DNA of 64,000 nt from Dehalococcoidia bacterium (GCA_003523055.1 DPHC01000001.1:28234-92233); one strand, 5' to 3'; counted from the first letter of the stretch, positions 54,188 through 64,000 are shown. Notes: generated by a model from the sequence alone, not told the origin. Made by a program: numbers and translations.

Positions 54188-55969
54188 TTACTTCAAAGTT
54201 ATTGTCCAAGGGGCAGTGAAGTAAGGAACCAGTTTCCAAGGTTCGTAGTTAGCAATTCTCTTACCAGCTCCCCAAGGTACGTTAGAGTAGAAAGGTCCCC
54301 AGTGCATACCTTCATCTCTAATGAACTTGTAAGCAGCATTGAAATTATCATGCTGTTCTTGCCCTGTAACTACGTGATTCAAAGCCAAGTCTTGGATCAC
54401 TTTGCAACGAGCAGCGCCGTCTGCGGTTTCTGGCTCGTTCATTCTCCAGCGGGTATCGTGGTTACAATAACCTCCAACTGTAATACTGGTGCCATCGTAA
54501 CGAGCTTCGTTGTCTCTGATGAGCATGTCACCAGGCAAATTACGGTTGTTCCAGCTTTGCTTAATCGCAGCTTGGTCACCGATTTCGATATCAACATCGA
54601 TACCAACGTTTTTCTTCCAGTCTGTCACCATTAATTCGGCAACTTGTGGTAAGAACGGGAACGAACCTGATTCCCAGGTCCAAATTTTGAAGGTTACACT
54701 ATCGTCTAACCCTGCAGCTGCCCATAATTCTTTAGCTTTTGCAGGATCATAAGGGAATCCGTCTAAGTCTGAACTGTATCCCATTGCGTTAGTAGTAGCC
54801 CAGCCATGACCTTCGTGGGTAGCACCTTTGCCGTACAAAGCTTCTTGGATTGCACGGGTATCAGTACCATATTGAAGAGCTTGTCGTGACTCTTTTGTGA
54901 AGCACCACATGTCTTCTTCCCAGCAGTCGATGTAGATCATCCATAACATGGAGTTTTCTTCTTGCCAGAAAACATTCATTTCGGAATCAGCTTCTATAGT
55001 TGGAACGAGGTTCATGTTAGCTTCAATAAGGTCAGCTTCTCCAGATTGTAGAGCAGCTAATCTAGTTGAACCTTCCAGGATGACTTCCATGTCTATTCCA
55101 CCGATTTGAGGGATTCTGTCTTCTACGAAGCCATTGGCTTTTGTGAACCAATAGTCATCATTTCTATCAAAGGAGTATTTAAGCCCTAAGTCGTAACTCT
55201 CCAAACTGAACGGTCCTGTTCCAATTGGATTCTCTTCAAATTCAGTGAAGCAGTCCATTTCGTTCGAGCCTTTTGCTTCAGCCGCAGCAATCATAGGGCG
55301 GACATATGCAGCAGGTAAAACCATGCCTTTTTCATCCTGACCGCTTTGAGAGAAGTTGAACGGGAAGTTCAAGGCAACTCTGTTTTGTGCGTACGTGATT
55401 TGGTTGTCTCCAGGACCAAGGTCCAAAGACTTGGTGTATTTAACATAAGCAGTTTCAGTTACATTGAAACATCCAGCTTCTGCCATATCAACAGCTAATT
55501 GGCCTCGTTCTTGCTCTAAGCTGAGCATGACGTCATCTACTGTTAACGGATCTCCATTGTGCCATTTGATGCCTTTGTCGTCGCTTATATCGATAATCCA
55601 TGTGGTTCCATCTGCGGAAACCTCCCATTTACTAACGATACCAGGCACGAGATCTCCACCACCCATTGTAGAGACCATGTCGTCCATAAATACTCTTAAG
55701 TATTTAACGTCCGGTCCTCCTGCTAAAGGTGGGAATACTCTTTCCTCTTCGAGGTCCGCTATCAATACGGTTATCCTCTCATCGGAATTAGTTGCTTCTG
55801 TCTTTGTAACTGCTGCGGCTGCTGGTGCTGCCGTGGGAGCAGCTGCTGCAGAACTTGACGAACTAGATGTATCAGATCCGCCGCAAGCGATTGCAAACAT
55901 CGCTAGTAGCATGATTGATAAACTCATCAAAGCTAAACGCTTGATGTTAAGTGTAATCTGTTTTGCCAC
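54188..55969 (-). CDS. ABC transporter solute-binding lipoprotein, family 5 (dipeptide/oligopeptide type)
   Basis: A 593-residue extracytoplasmic receptor. Lipoprotein signal with lipobox AIAC (Cys29), Ser/Ala linker, then the SBP_bac_5 fold: GIVSKWEVSADGTTWIIDI, HNGDPLTVDDVMLSLEQERG, IGTGPFSLESYDLGLKYSFDRND, SRQALQYGTDTRAIQEALYG and PYDPAKAKELWAAAG. It is diverged from the other three in the cluster. Start is GTG with GGAGG 6 nt ahead. No permease or ATPase genes are nearby. Family 5 receptors bind peptides, nickel, opines or other ligands, so the ligand is unknown. Confidence 0.88.
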   Translation of the reverse strand: MAKQITLNIKRLALMSLSIMLLAMFAIACGGSDTSSSSSSAAAAPTAAPAAAAVTKTEATNSDERITVLIADLEEERVFPPLAGGPDVKYLRVFMDDMVSTMGGGDLVPGIVSKWEVSADGTTWIIDISDDKGIKWHNGDPLTVDDVMLSLEQERGQLAVDMAEAGCFNVTETAYVKYTKSLDLGPGDNQITYAQNRVALNFPFNFSQSGQDEKGMVLPAAYVRPMIAAAEAKGSNEMDCFTEFEENPIGTGPFSLESYDLGLKYSFDRNDDYWFTKANGFVEDRIPQIGGIDMEVILEGSTRLAALQSGEADLIEANMNLVPTIEADSEMNVFWQEENSMLWMIYIDCWEEDMWCFTKESRQALQYGTDTRAIQEALYGKGATHEGHGWATTNAMGYSSDLDGFPYDPAKAKELWAAAGLDDSVTFKIWTWESGSFPFLPQVAELMVTDWKKNVGIDVDIEIGDQAAIKQSWNNRNLPGDMLIRDNEARYDGTSITVGGYCNHDTRWRMNEPETADGAARCKVIQDLALNHVVTGQEQHDNFNAAYKFIRDEGMHWGPFYSNVPWGAGKRIANYEPWKLVPYFTAPWTITLK

Positions 55970-56270
55970 TGGGTTCCTCCTTACTCATGTCTATCCTATT
56001 AGGAGACACTAACTTTTTTAAACGAATACTAACCATTCTATAACGTAATACTCGTTGTAACGTTTAGATTAATGTATTGCAAAAAAAATGTCAATTAGAG
56101 TACTGAAAAATTTCATGATTATTTACTATTCGTAAGTTATAGCTAAATTAACATTGTAAATCGTAATAAATAGAGTACAGATGTTATTGCTGCTTTTTTT
56201 AGGTTATTCATTGAATCTAATTGAACCAGTTTCTAACAGAACTTGTTTAGCGGAACGCTAAGAAAAAAGA
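55970..56270. other. Intergenic region upstream of SBP gene
   Basis: AT-rich and without any frame supported by a ribosome site. It must hold the promoter for the minus-strand gene 54188-55969 but no unambiguous -35/-10 pair was found. It also carries the trailing end of the terminator at 56271. Confidence 0.5.
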
Positions 56271-56309
56271 AAAACCTCCTTTCGGTTCATTGAACCGAAA
56301 GGAGGTTTT
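56271..56309 (-). terminator. Intrinsic terminator after SBP gene 56323-58122
   Basis: 18-19 bp perfect arms, AAAACCTCCTTTCGGTTC and its complement GAACCGAAAGGAGGTTTT, around a short loop, with T-rich flanks on both strands. Nearly identical in layout to the terminator at 58356. Confidence 0.92.
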
Positions 56310-56322
56310 TGTACAGGATTGT

Positions 56323-58122
56323 CTATCTGAAATGGGTTGTGTTAAGTAAAATTCTTCGTCCACCAGGCATATTGGTGAAGTCTAGGTCTTTGTTAACTCC
56401 CCATACAGCTACGATTTCCATGACTGGTATTTGGTACAACCTGTCACTAAAGACATCGTACACTTCTTCCATGAGCTTCCTTCTCTCGTCGCCAGCAGCT
56501 GCAATTGCTGTTTGCCCAAGAGTGTGAGTGTCTGCGTCGCAGTTAGATGATCTTACTGAAGCGCAGTTCATATAGAACTTAATTTGTCGACCGAAGTCAA
56601 AGTATTCTCCGCCCGGTGCGAAGTACACTAATCCAGGTGACACTCCAGGATCTGCAGGCGGTTCACCTGCATGCACGTCTGCAACAGCTTCTTCATGAGA
56701 CTTACCTGCCTCTAGTGAAGCGTTGTATATGTGCGCTGGTCCGGCTTTGTGGTATTTGTTCCAAATAGTGGATTCAACCACGTTGACTTTAATGTTAAGC
56801 CCAACTTGATCGAAATAGATAGCTAAAGATTCTGCTAATTCAACGTCTTTTGCCCATCTGCCTGATCTAGTCCAATAACTAATTTCATTTGATGCGTCAT
56901 AGTCAGCTTCCACTAACAATTCTCTTGCTTTAACTGGGTCATACGTATATTTTGGCTTCCAGTTAGTGTCATTTACTCCCAGTGTTCCAGGGATGCCGTT
57001 AGGACCACTAGAGCAACGACTTTGCTCTCCGAAGAGAGCTAATGCTATTTCTTCGCAATCTATTGAGTGAGCGATAGCTTGTCTAACTTTTAACTTTTTG
57101 AGCTCTGGGTGCCAAATTGTGTCAACGTCTAATGTGTTGACTTCACCGGAAACTATTTTGACCCATGCCCCGTGATCACTATTGTCCAAGTCTTCTGCCA
57201 TATCCCCGGCCATGCCCCAAGCGATATCAGCTTCTCCTGCTTGGATCATAGCGGATCTCACAGTTTCTTCTAATCTCCATACGTACTCCGCAGTATTTAT
57301 GGTTCCAGCTTGGTTTAAGAAAACACTGTTGTCAGCATTGTATTTATCCCATTTGTTAATAGTGAACTTTTCTCCTCGAATCCATTCACCAAAAGTGTAG
57401 GGTCCCCAACCTATGGTATTACCAGTAGCTGCCTGGCTATCGCCGTCATGTTCAGCGTGGTCTTTAGGGGCTCTAAAAATGGTGTATTGGCTAAATCTGG
57501 GAAGTGCTGGATTTGGGTTAGTAAGAGTCCATTTAATTGTGTAATCATCAACAACTTCAGCGCTTGAAGCTCCAACTTGACCATAAGGCCCGCATTCTAC
57601 GCAGCTACCTAAGTAGTCAATTGAATATTTAGCGGCTGCAGCATTCCAAGGTTCTCCATTGTGGAATTCCATTCCTTCTGTAAGGTTGAATGTCCACGAA
57701 GCGCCTCCATCATGCATTTCCCAACTTTCAAATCCTACTGTGGCGTGGTCCACGAAGTCTGGCCCTAAAAAGGATACTGGTTGGGTAATGTTATGGGTTA
57801 TTTGGTTTGGATATAAAGTAGTTGATTTCCAAGTGTCTGGGTCAGACGGCTCTTGGTTAATAACCACTACTATGCTGTCTTTGGCAGGCTCTGCTTTAAC
57901 AGGCGCTACAGTCGGCTTGACAGCAGGCACTGCGGTTGGAGCAGCGGATGCTGCTGGAGCTGCTTTTGCTGGAGCTGATGCTGCTGCTTTGGGAGCTGCT
58001 GCTGCAGGCGCAGAATCAGAATCATCAGAAGTTCCGCAAGCCACTACAAATGCTATTACTAGCAAGAGTGATGTCGAAATCAGAGCTAAGCGTTTGAATG
58101 AGGGTTTAATTCGTTGATTCAC
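56323..58122 (-). CDS. ABC transporter solute-binding lipoprotein, family 5
   Basis: A 599-residue receptor with lipobox VVAC (Cys29) and an Ala/Pro/Lys-rich linker before the folded domain: SFLGPDFVDHATVGFESWEM, EFHNGEPWNAAAAKYSIDYLG, TIGWGPYTFGEWIRGEKFTINKWDKY, the pseudo-repeated RQAIAHSIDCEEIALALFGEQSRCSSGPNG and the C-terminus PGGRRILLNTTHFR. A paralogue of 58410-60203 and of the truncated copy. Start is GTG, preceded by AAGGAGG. The gene has its own strong terminator and promoter region, and no transport subunits are adjacent. Confidence 0.9.
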   Translation of the reverse strand: MNQRIKPSFKRLALISTSLLLVIAFVVACGTSDDSDSAPAAAAPKAAASAPAKAAPAASAAPTAVPAVKPTVAPVKAEPAKDSIVVVINQEPSDPDTWKSTTLYPNQITHNITQPVSFLGPDFVDHATVGFESWEMHDGGASWTFNLTEGMEFHNGEPWNAAAAKYSIDYLGSCVECGPYGQVGASSAEVVDDYTIKWTLTNPNPALPRFSQYTIFRAPKDHAEHDGDSQAATGNTIGWGPYTFGEWIRGEKFTINKWDKYNADNSVFLNQAGTINTAEYVWRLEETVRSAMIQAGEADIAWGMAGDMAEDLDNSDHGAWVKIVSGEVNTLDVDTIWHPELKKLKVRQAIAHSIDCEEIALALFGEQSRCSSGPNGIPGTLGVNDTNWKPKYTYDPVKARELLVEADYDASNEISYWTRSGRWAKDVELAESLAIYFDQVGLNIKVNVVESTIWNKYHKAGPAHIYNASLEAGKSHEEAVADVHAGEPPADPGVSPGLVYFAPGGEYFDFGRQIKFYMNCASVRSSNCDADTHTLGQTAIAAAGDERRKLMEEVYDVFSDRLYQIPVMEIVAVWGVNKDLDFTNMPGGRRILLNTTHFR

Positions 58123-58355
58123 AGGTTGTCCTCCTTTACTTCACTGCCAGCCAATATAGGCGGCAAATTTATTTTCACAGTCACATTGAAGACGTATATA
58201 TTCCTACTCCAAGTCCTATGTAGCGGTAAGCGTAAAATAATTGTTATTATTTGTCAAATTGATAATGTCGATATCGTACAAGGCAACCATAACGTCCTAT
58301 CAGTCGGTATCTGTGACGAAATTCGTATTAGCGGAAAAATGTATTTGGGCAAAAG

Positions 58356-58396
58356 AAAAACCCTCCTCTGGCTTATTCAGCCAGAGGAGGGTTTTT
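58356..58396 (-). terminator. Intrinsic terminator after SBP gene 58410-60203
   Basis: 17-bp perfect arms AAAAACCCTCCTCTGGC / GCCAGAGGAGGGTTTTT around TTATTCA. Confidence 0.92.
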
Positions 58397-58409
58397 GCAT
58401 TAGAAAGAC

Positions 58410-60203
58410 CTATTTAAAGTGTGCAGTGTTTACTAAGATTCTTCGTCCACCAGGTTGGTTTACGAATGCTAAATCTTTGTTAACTCCCCATACTGAAACA
58501 AGTTCCATTACTGGAATTTGATAAAGTCTGTCAGTGAACACTTCGTAGACTTCTTCCATTAATTGTCTTCTTTCGTCACCGCCAGATGCTAATGCTTTTA
58601 ACCCCAAGGTGTGGCTGTCTGCATCGCAGTTGGATGATCTGACTGAAGTACAGTTCATGTAGAAGTTGATCTGTCGACCGAAGTCGAAGTACTCTCCACC
58701 GGGTGCGAATTGTACTAATCCAGGAGATGCTCCCGGATCTGCAGGTGGTTCACCTGCATGGACTGCAGCTACTGCTTCTTCGTGACTCATTCCTGTTTCT
58801 AAAGCAGCTTTGTAAGCGACTGCAGGTCCAGCTTTGTGGTATTTGTTCCATACGCTGGATTCTACTATGTTAATTTTGATGTTGATGCCAGCTTGCGCCC
58901 ACATAACGCCTAATGACTCTGATAATTCAACGTCTTTAGCGTAACGTCCGGCTCTACTATAATAGTTGATTTGATTGTCGAAGTTGTAATCTGCTTCTTC
59001 GAGCAATTGTTTAGCTTTTGCTGGATCATAAGGGAATTTAGGCTTCCAGTTGGTTTCGTTTACGCCTAATGTGCCAGGTATACCGTTAGGTCCACTAGAA
59101 CATCTGCTGGTTGGTCCGAAGAGAGCTAATGCTAATTCTTCGCAGTCAATAGCATGTGTTATTGCTTGTCTAACTTTGAGTTTCTTTAATTCTGGATGCC
59201 AAATGGTGTCTGCATCCAAAGTGTAGACTTCACCTGAAACGATTTTGACCCATGCGCCATGATCGCTGTCTTCCAATTCTGCAGCCATGTCGCCAGCCAT
59301 ACCCCAAGCAATGTCTGCCTCACCGGCTCGAATCATTGCAGCTCGGACTGTTTCTTCATTTCTGAATACGAATGTTGCTGTGTTAATTGAACCAGCTTGA
59401 GTTAAGAAGTTGCTTGAATCTGCGTTATAGCCATCAAATTTATTAATGACATATTTTTCTCCTTTGACCCATTCTCCGAATTCATAAGGTCCCCAGCCGA
59501 TCGCGTGCCCTGATGCAGCTTGAGCGTCTCCCATGTTTTCAGCATGATCTATAGGTGCTCTGAACAAGCTGTATTGGGAAAATCTAGGAAGAGCTGGGTG
59601 TTTATTGTCGATAAACCATTCAACAGTATAGTCGTCAATAACTTCAGCGTGAGAGTCTCCAACTTGTCCGTAAGGTCCGCATTCTATACATTGACCTAAG
59701 AAGTCAATGGAATATTTTGCGGCTTCAGCATTCCAAGGTTCTCCATTGTGGAATTCCATACCTTCATTTAGGTTAAGAATCCAAGATGCTCCATCGTCTT
59801 TCATTTCCCATCCACTGAAACCTGCGGTTTTTGTGTCGACAAAGTCAGGTCCTAGGAATGACATGGGTTGAGCGATGTTTTGTACCAATTGGTTAGGGTA
59901 CAACGTAGTAGAAAGCCACGGATCTGGTTCTGTGGGCTCTGTGTTGATAACCACTACTATGCTGTCTTTTGCCACTACCTCTGCTGCCGGTGCTACTGTA
60001 GGTTGTACTACTGGTAATGCAGTCGGTTCAGCCGATACTGGAGCAGCAGCAGCTGGTGCTGCTGGTTGTTCTGCTGGCTTTTCTGCAGGAGCAGCAGCTG
60101 GAGTTTCTCCACCACTACATGCCACAATAAAAGCAGCTGTTAGCATCGATAACATTGATACCAACGCTATTTTTTTGATGCTTGATTTTGATAATTGCTT
60201 CAC
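58410..60203 (-). CDS. ABC transporter solute-binding lipoprotein, family 5
   Basis: A 597-residue receptor with lipobox IVAC, an Ala/Pro-rich linker, then the family 5 fold with SFLGPDFVDTKTAGFSGWEM, EFHNGEPWNAEAAKYSIDFLG, GPYEFGEWVKGEKYVINKFDGY, RQAITHAIDCEELALALFGP and C-terminus PGGRRILVNTAHFK. I chose the GTG at 60203, which has GAGGAGG 6 nt ahead and parallels the GTG starts of the other two copies; an ATG at 60230 is in frame but follows no ribosome site. It is the copy closest to the truncated one. Confidence 0.9.
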   Translation of the reverse strand: MKQLSKSSIKKIALVSMLSMLTAAFIVACSGGETPAAAPAEKPAEQPAAPAAAAPVSAEPTALPVVQPTVAPAAEVVAKDSIVVVINTEPTEPDPWLSTTLYPNQLVQNIAQPMSFLGPDFVDTKTAGFSGWEMKDDGASWILNLNEGMEFHNGEPWNAEAAKYSIDFLGQCIECGPYGQVGDSHAEVIDDYTVEWFIDNKHPALPRFSQYSLFRAPIDHAENMGDAQAASGHAIGWGPYEFGEWVKGEKYVINKFDGYNADSSNFLTQAGSINTATFVFRNEETVRAAMIRAGEADIAWGMAGDMAAELEDSDHGAWVKIVSGEVYTLDADTIWHPELKKLKVRQAITHAIDCEELALALFGPTSRCSSGPNGIPGTLGVNETNWKPKFPYDPAKAKQLLEEADYNFDNQINYYSRAGRYAKDVELSESLGVMWAQAGINIKINIVESSVWNKYHKAGPAVAYKAALETGMSHEEAVAAVHAGEPPADPGASPGLVQFAPGGEYFDFGRQINFYMNCTSVRSSNCDADSHTLGLKALASGGDERRQLMEEVYEVFTDRLYQIPVMELVSVWGVNKDLAFVNQPGGRRILVNTAHFK

Positions 60204-60553
60204 AGGTTTCCTCCTCATGTTGTAAAACATTTATTTCTAGCCTAGCAATGCAGTTTGCGTCTATAGCATTGGAAGCTAGATATATAAGAAGTAAGGTTAC
60301 TGGATAGAGAATAAACTTGTCAAACGAATTAAAACACTAATTTTAACGAAATTATCTTCATAAATGTTTAATCATTACGAATTGAGTAGCTTCAACAACT
60401 CAATTACGAATTAATGCATATCTTAGAATTGAATTAGTAGAGGAATCGCTTTAATATAATACTTATTGCAGATTGCCAAGTTTTGCTGATTTTATTGGAT
60501 GTCGCATGTTATACTTGTACTTTATAAAATTCCCCCTCTATAAGGAATGTAAC
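60204..60553. other. Divergent intergenic region between SBP gene and dnaG
   Basis: About 350 nt, AT-rich, containing candidate promoters for both sides: minus-strand TTGACA/TAACCT at 60294-60323 and plus-strand TTGAAT-17 nt-TAATAT at 60429-60457. No further coding frame was supported. The plus-strand frame extending upstream of the dnaG start to 60473 has no family sequence. Confidence 0.45.
60294..60323 (-). promoter_or_regulatory. Possible promoter for SBP gene 58410-60203
   Basis: On the minus strand TTGACA (60318-60323), an 18-nt spacer and TAACCT (60294-60299). The -35 is perfect, the -10 weak. Confidence 0.4.
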
Positions 60554-62368
60554 TTGGCTGAAGTCTCAGATATCAAAGAAAAAATAGATTTGGTCGAATA
60601 TGTTTTGAGGCACGTGCCCCTACAAAAGTCTGGACAGAATTTTAAAGCTAATTGCCCATTTCATCAAGAGAAGACCCCTTCTTTCTATGTATTCCCAGAT
60701 AAACAAACTTGGAGATGTTTTGGAGCTTGCGCTGATGGAGGCGATGTTTTTAATTTTGTTATGAAAAGCCAAAATTTAGAATTTTCTGACGCTTTAAGCC
60801 AATTGGCCGATGAAACTGGTATAATTTTGCGAGTCAGAAATGTAGAAGAAACTCAAAAAAAAGAAACCTCTAAATCTATTAACCAAGCCTCGTATGAATT
60901 CTTTTGTGAATGTCTTCAATCCTCTTCTGGGAGCAAAGCACTCGAATATCTGGCCAATCGAGACGTGGACCAGGACACTATCAATTCATTTGGCATAGGG
61001 TATAGTCTTTCAGACAATAAGTCCTTGATTCAAAAACTCAGGCAGATTGGTTATCAAGATGATGACATGATAGCAGCCGGTATTTGCAGAAGAAATGATG
61101 ATGGAAGTATGTCAGAAGTCTTTAGAGGAAGACTTATGATACCGATTAGAATAAGAAATGGAGATGTTGTAGGTTTCGGAGCTAGAACGTTAGAAGACCG
61201 ACAGCCCAAATACCTTAACTCTCCACAAACTGATATATTCGATAAAAGTAAAATTCTTTATGGCATAGATAAATCTTTCCAATCAATCAAAAAAGAAGGC
61301 ACCATTGTGATTGTAGAAGGTTATATGGATGTTATTCGCGCCCATAAACATGGATATACAAATGTGGTGGCATCTATGGGTACGGCTTTGACTAGAAATC
61401 AAGTAGAACAAATTAAAGTTATGGCAGATAATGTCGTGATGGGATTAGATTCCGATGCAGCAGGGCAACAAGCCACTCTTAGGAACTTGGACTCTGCATG
61501 GAAAGTATTTCAGATGGACAAGTTATCTGTAAAGCGTACTACCCGAGATATTTTTAGAGCTTCAAAAAACCCAGAAATTAAAATAGCTTTGATGCCGCAT
61601 GGAGAAGATCCTGACGATGTTATTAGGCGCTCAACAGCTGAATGGGATTCAATACTAGAAAATGCTAAGCCAATGTTTTTATATTTACTAGAATCTTTGG
61701 GCGAAATGTACGGGACAGAAACCCCTAACGCAAAAAACCAACTCGTTGAAGCTTTAGGCCCAATAATTTACTCTGTTTCTAATCCAATAGAACAAGATCA
61801 ATACGTGGAATCTCTGAGGCAATATTTAAATATTAGAGAAGCTACTTTGTTAGCAGCCTTACGAAACATAAAACCTGCACAAAAAACGTACTCTTCGGAT
61901 GTTTCGTATGATTCTAAAAACAACAATCAACAGAATGAATATGTTGTGAATGACCCGTTAGAGGCATTTTGTTTGAAAATGATATCGAGTTTGCAATTAC
62001 ATGAAGAAGATTACATGGCTGTTAAAGAAGAATATTTCACCACTCCTGAAAATAAAACCCTACTAAATATGGTAAAAACGGATCGAGTGAATGAATTGGA
62101 GCAATTAGACTCTTCAAATTTGACAAACGCATGGGAATACGTACAAAATCAAAAAATACCACCTATGAATCTATCGGAACAGAAAGAAGCGTTGGAGCAA
62201 GCTATTAGACGGCTAGAAGATAGGTACTTGAAAAATATAAAATCAGAAGAAGGTTTAAGGTTTGTAGATGAATCTTTTGAGGTATTATATAGTGAGTCAA
62301 ATTCTATACTGACAACCAATGAACGAATTAAGTATAATCAAAGAAGTAAACTAAAAAAACAAATATAG
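60554..62368 (+). CDS. dnaG: DNA primase
   Basis: Synthesises RNA primers for replication; 604 residues from the TTG at 60554, which lies behind AAGGAA and starts just before the family's DIKEKIDLVEYV. A longer frame from 60473 adds unrelated residues. Zinc-binding domain CPFHQEKTPSFYVFPDKQTW followed by CFGAC (usual CHC2 is CFGC, so one residue is inserted between the last two ligands). Catalytic core FGIGYSLSDNKSL, RLMIPIRIRNGDVVGFGAR, TOPRIM motifs IVIVEGYMDVI and GLDSDAAGQ, then the helicase-binding C-terminal domain. rpoD follows 23 nt downstream, the macromolecular-synthesis gene order. Confidence 0.96.
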   Translation: MAEVSDIKEKIDLVEYVLRHVPLQKSGQNFKANCPFHQEKTPSFYVFPDKQTWRCFGACADGGDVFNFVMKSQNLEFSDALSQLADETGIILRVRNVEETQKKETSKSINQASYEFFCECLQSSSGSKALEYLANRDVDQDTINSFGIGYSLSDNKSLIQKLRQIGYQDDDMIAAGICRRNDDGSMSEVFRGRLMIPIRIRNGDVVGFGARTLEDRQPKYLNSPQTDIFDKSKILYGIDKSFQSIKKEGTIVIVEGYMDVIRAHKHGYTNVVASMGTALTRNQVEQIKVMADNVVMGLDSDAAGQQATLRNLDSAWKVFQMDKLSVKRTTRDIFRASKNPEIKIALMPHGEDPDDVIRRSTAEWDSILENAKPMFLYLLESLGEMYGTETPNAKNQLVEALGPIIYSVSNPIEQDQYVESLRQYLNIREATLLAALRNIKPAQKTYSSDVSYDSKNNNQQNEYVVNDPLEAFCLKMISSLQLHEEDYMAVKEEYFTTPENKTLLNMVKTDRVNELEQLDSSNLTNAWEYVQNQKIPPMNLSEQKEALEQAIRRLEDRYLKNIKSEEGLRFVDESFEVLYSESNSILTTNERIKYNQRSKLKKQI

Positions 62369-62391
62369 TGAATGATAAAGGTAAAAAATTA

Positions 62392-64000
62392 TGGTACTAC
62401 GTGATCGAGATATGGAACCGGATGAATATATGGACGAAGAAGCCGGTAATGCTTCTGCAGACTTAACTGGAATCATTGATACTGCGGTCGGGCAACCCAA
62501 ATCAGATTTCGAAGATGAATCTGCCGTAGAAGAAAACAATAGTTCTGTAGTATCTCAGTTCCAATGGAATGTAAATCGAGATTTAGGAGCAGATCCAACT
62601 GACAATGATTTGTCCCAGGTGGAGGATGACGAAACTGATTGGGAAGCAGACTCCGAAAATTTAGAAGTTCTAGATGATCCTGTTCGTATGTATTTAAGAG
62701 AAATCGGGCGAGTTCATTTGTTGACCTCTCAGGATGAAAAAGATTTAGCGCGCAAAATAGAAGGCCAGAAACATCTGAGAAAAACACGACTTTCATTAGG
62801 TCAGCTTACTATTGATTCAGCCGCTCCAACAGTTACAACGATAAAACCTGGAGTTATTTACGATTCAAAATTTAGTATTTCAGGCGAAGAAAGTTGGACT
62901 GTGACTAAGACTTTGTTGAATAAAATCATTATGTCTCAACCACTTATAGATGCCTTGGGTGAAGTTTTAGAAATTAAAGGTGAAGATTGGACTTTGCCTA
63001 ATTTAACTTCGCATGAGGAATTTAGAAAAGCTATTGATGGCACTGTAACAGACGAATTTAAAGAATTAATGGTTGAAACTCTAGGTGTTTCTACCATTGA
63101 AGAATTGTATAGAAAGATAATTTCTGGAGAAACAGAATTAAAACCCAAAAAACCGGTGGAAGAAGACGAATCGGTCATTGACGATGCGGAAACTAAAACA
63201 GCTGTGCAAATGGTGTATGAGTTAATGGTGGATTTGTCGTTGAGCAGTTGGCTGATACCAGAATCTATTTACGATACTGGAATGCTAAAAAATTCGAACC
63301 TTAGCCAATTAGAAGCTGTCTCATATGATGGTAATGGGTTTAATTTACCCGATCTTGACCCATTGGATCAAAAACTAGCCAGTGGATATTTTAGAAAATT
63401 GAATACTACTGGTAATGCAGCACAATCTCATTTAACAGAAGCCAATTTACGATTAGTGGTCAGTGTGGCCAAAAAATATATTGGCCGAGGCATGGCTCTG
63501 TTAGACATGATACAAGAAGGTAACATTGGACTTATCCGGGCTGTGGAAAAATTTGATTATAGGAAAGGGTATAAATTCAGCACTTACGCTACATGGTGGA
63601 TACGCCAGGCTATCACAAGAGCAATAGCTGACCAAGCACGTACTATAAGAATCCCAGTTCATATGGTTGAAACCATTAATAAATTAATGAGACAACATAG
63701 AAGATTGTTACAAGAATATGGCCGAGAACCAACTCCTGAAGAAATTGGTGCAGCGATGGAAATAGGCCCAGAAAAAGTCGAAGAAATATTAAAAATATCG
63801 CAAGAACCCGTTTCTTTGGAAACTCCTATAGGTGAAGAAGAAGACTCTCATTTAGGAGATTTTATAGAAGATAGAAATGCCCCCGCTCCCGCAGATGCTG
63901 CTTCCTTCCAACTGTTGAAAGAACAAGTTAGTGAAGTGTTAGACACATTGACTGAACGAGAGAGTAGAGTCCTTCAGCTGAGATTTGGGCTTGAAGATGG
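62392..64000 (+). CDS. rpoD: RNA polymerase principal sigma factor, 3' end outside the window
   Basis: An open frame from ATG 62392 to the window edge, 536 codons without the end. An acidic N-terminus (about 1-90) precedes region 1.2 [16 protein letters not shown], then a non-conserved insertion of about 230 residues, region 2 with [57 protein letters not shown], region 3 [20 protein letters not shown] and [13 protein letters not shown], and the start of region 4 [18 protein letters not shown]. It follows dnaG. Confidence 0.95.

Noticed and set aside
55464..56012. 182-aa plus-strand ORF, and similar frames at 57659 and 59875
   Set aside because: Opposite the lipoprotein N-termini; the Ala-rich translation is the complement of the Ala/Pro linkers.

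Overview
The window is AT-rich bacterial DNA, densely packed and with frequent TTG and GTG starts. The gene mix fits a marine, SAR202-like Chloroflexota (Dehalococcoidia): acyl-CoA-dehydrogenase-fold flavin monooxygenases, a CaiB/BaiF CoA-transferase, SDRs, amidohydrolases, many MFS carriers, orphan family-5 solute-binding lipoproteins and a 5S rRNA gene apart from 16S/23S. That placement is inferred from gene content, not from a phylogenetic marker.

The most notable result is selenocysteine use. Two genes are each interrupted by one in-frame TGA at a catalytic-type Cys position, and both TGAs are followed by a hairpin with a GGUCU apical loop, 18-20 nt downstream. One is a UGSC protein (47583-48110), a recognised seleno-family. 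The other is a DUF3179 lipoprotein (3607-4971) in which the usual CPLC motif reads UPLC; I know of no described Sec form of DUF3179. No selA/B/C/D genes lie in the window.

Layout. 0.2-3.5 kb, minus: MFS carrier, flavin monooxygenase, arsenite methyltransferase. 3.6-7.6 kb: DUF3179 selenoprotein, ASST-like protein, tRNA-Asp, CoA-transferase. 7.7-14 kb: hisS, hisF, a HAD phosphatase, hisIE, an S51 peptidase and argS. 14-22.5 kb: heterodimeric ABC exporter, nudC, MFS carrier, two SDRs and small unknowns. 22.5-25.6 kb, minus: trhO, two related zinc-ribbon proteins, an NTF2-like protein without a normal start codon, and a DUF368 transporter. 25.8-33.3 kb: ADP-forming acyl-CoA synthetase, EamA and MFS carriers, and a ZnuABC-type metal transporter behind a cobalamin riboswitch with its own terminator. 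33.3-41.9 kb: catabolic and accessory genes (racemase-like, DUF6282, haloacetate-dehalogenase-like hydrolase, metallo-hydrolase, MFS, gamma-glutamyltransferase-like, monooxygenase, amidohydrolase). 41.9-53.2 kb: tRNA-Lys, 5S rRNA, clpC, radA, guaB3-like gene, UGSC selenoprotein with a conserved-looking partner gene, and dnaE. 53.3-60.2 kb, minus: three intact solute-binding lipoproteins and one truncated copy, with no permease or ATPase genes, separated by strong terminators. 60.5-64 kb: dnaG and rpoD, the latter running off the end.

No CRISPR array, insertion sequence, prophage or replication origin was seen.
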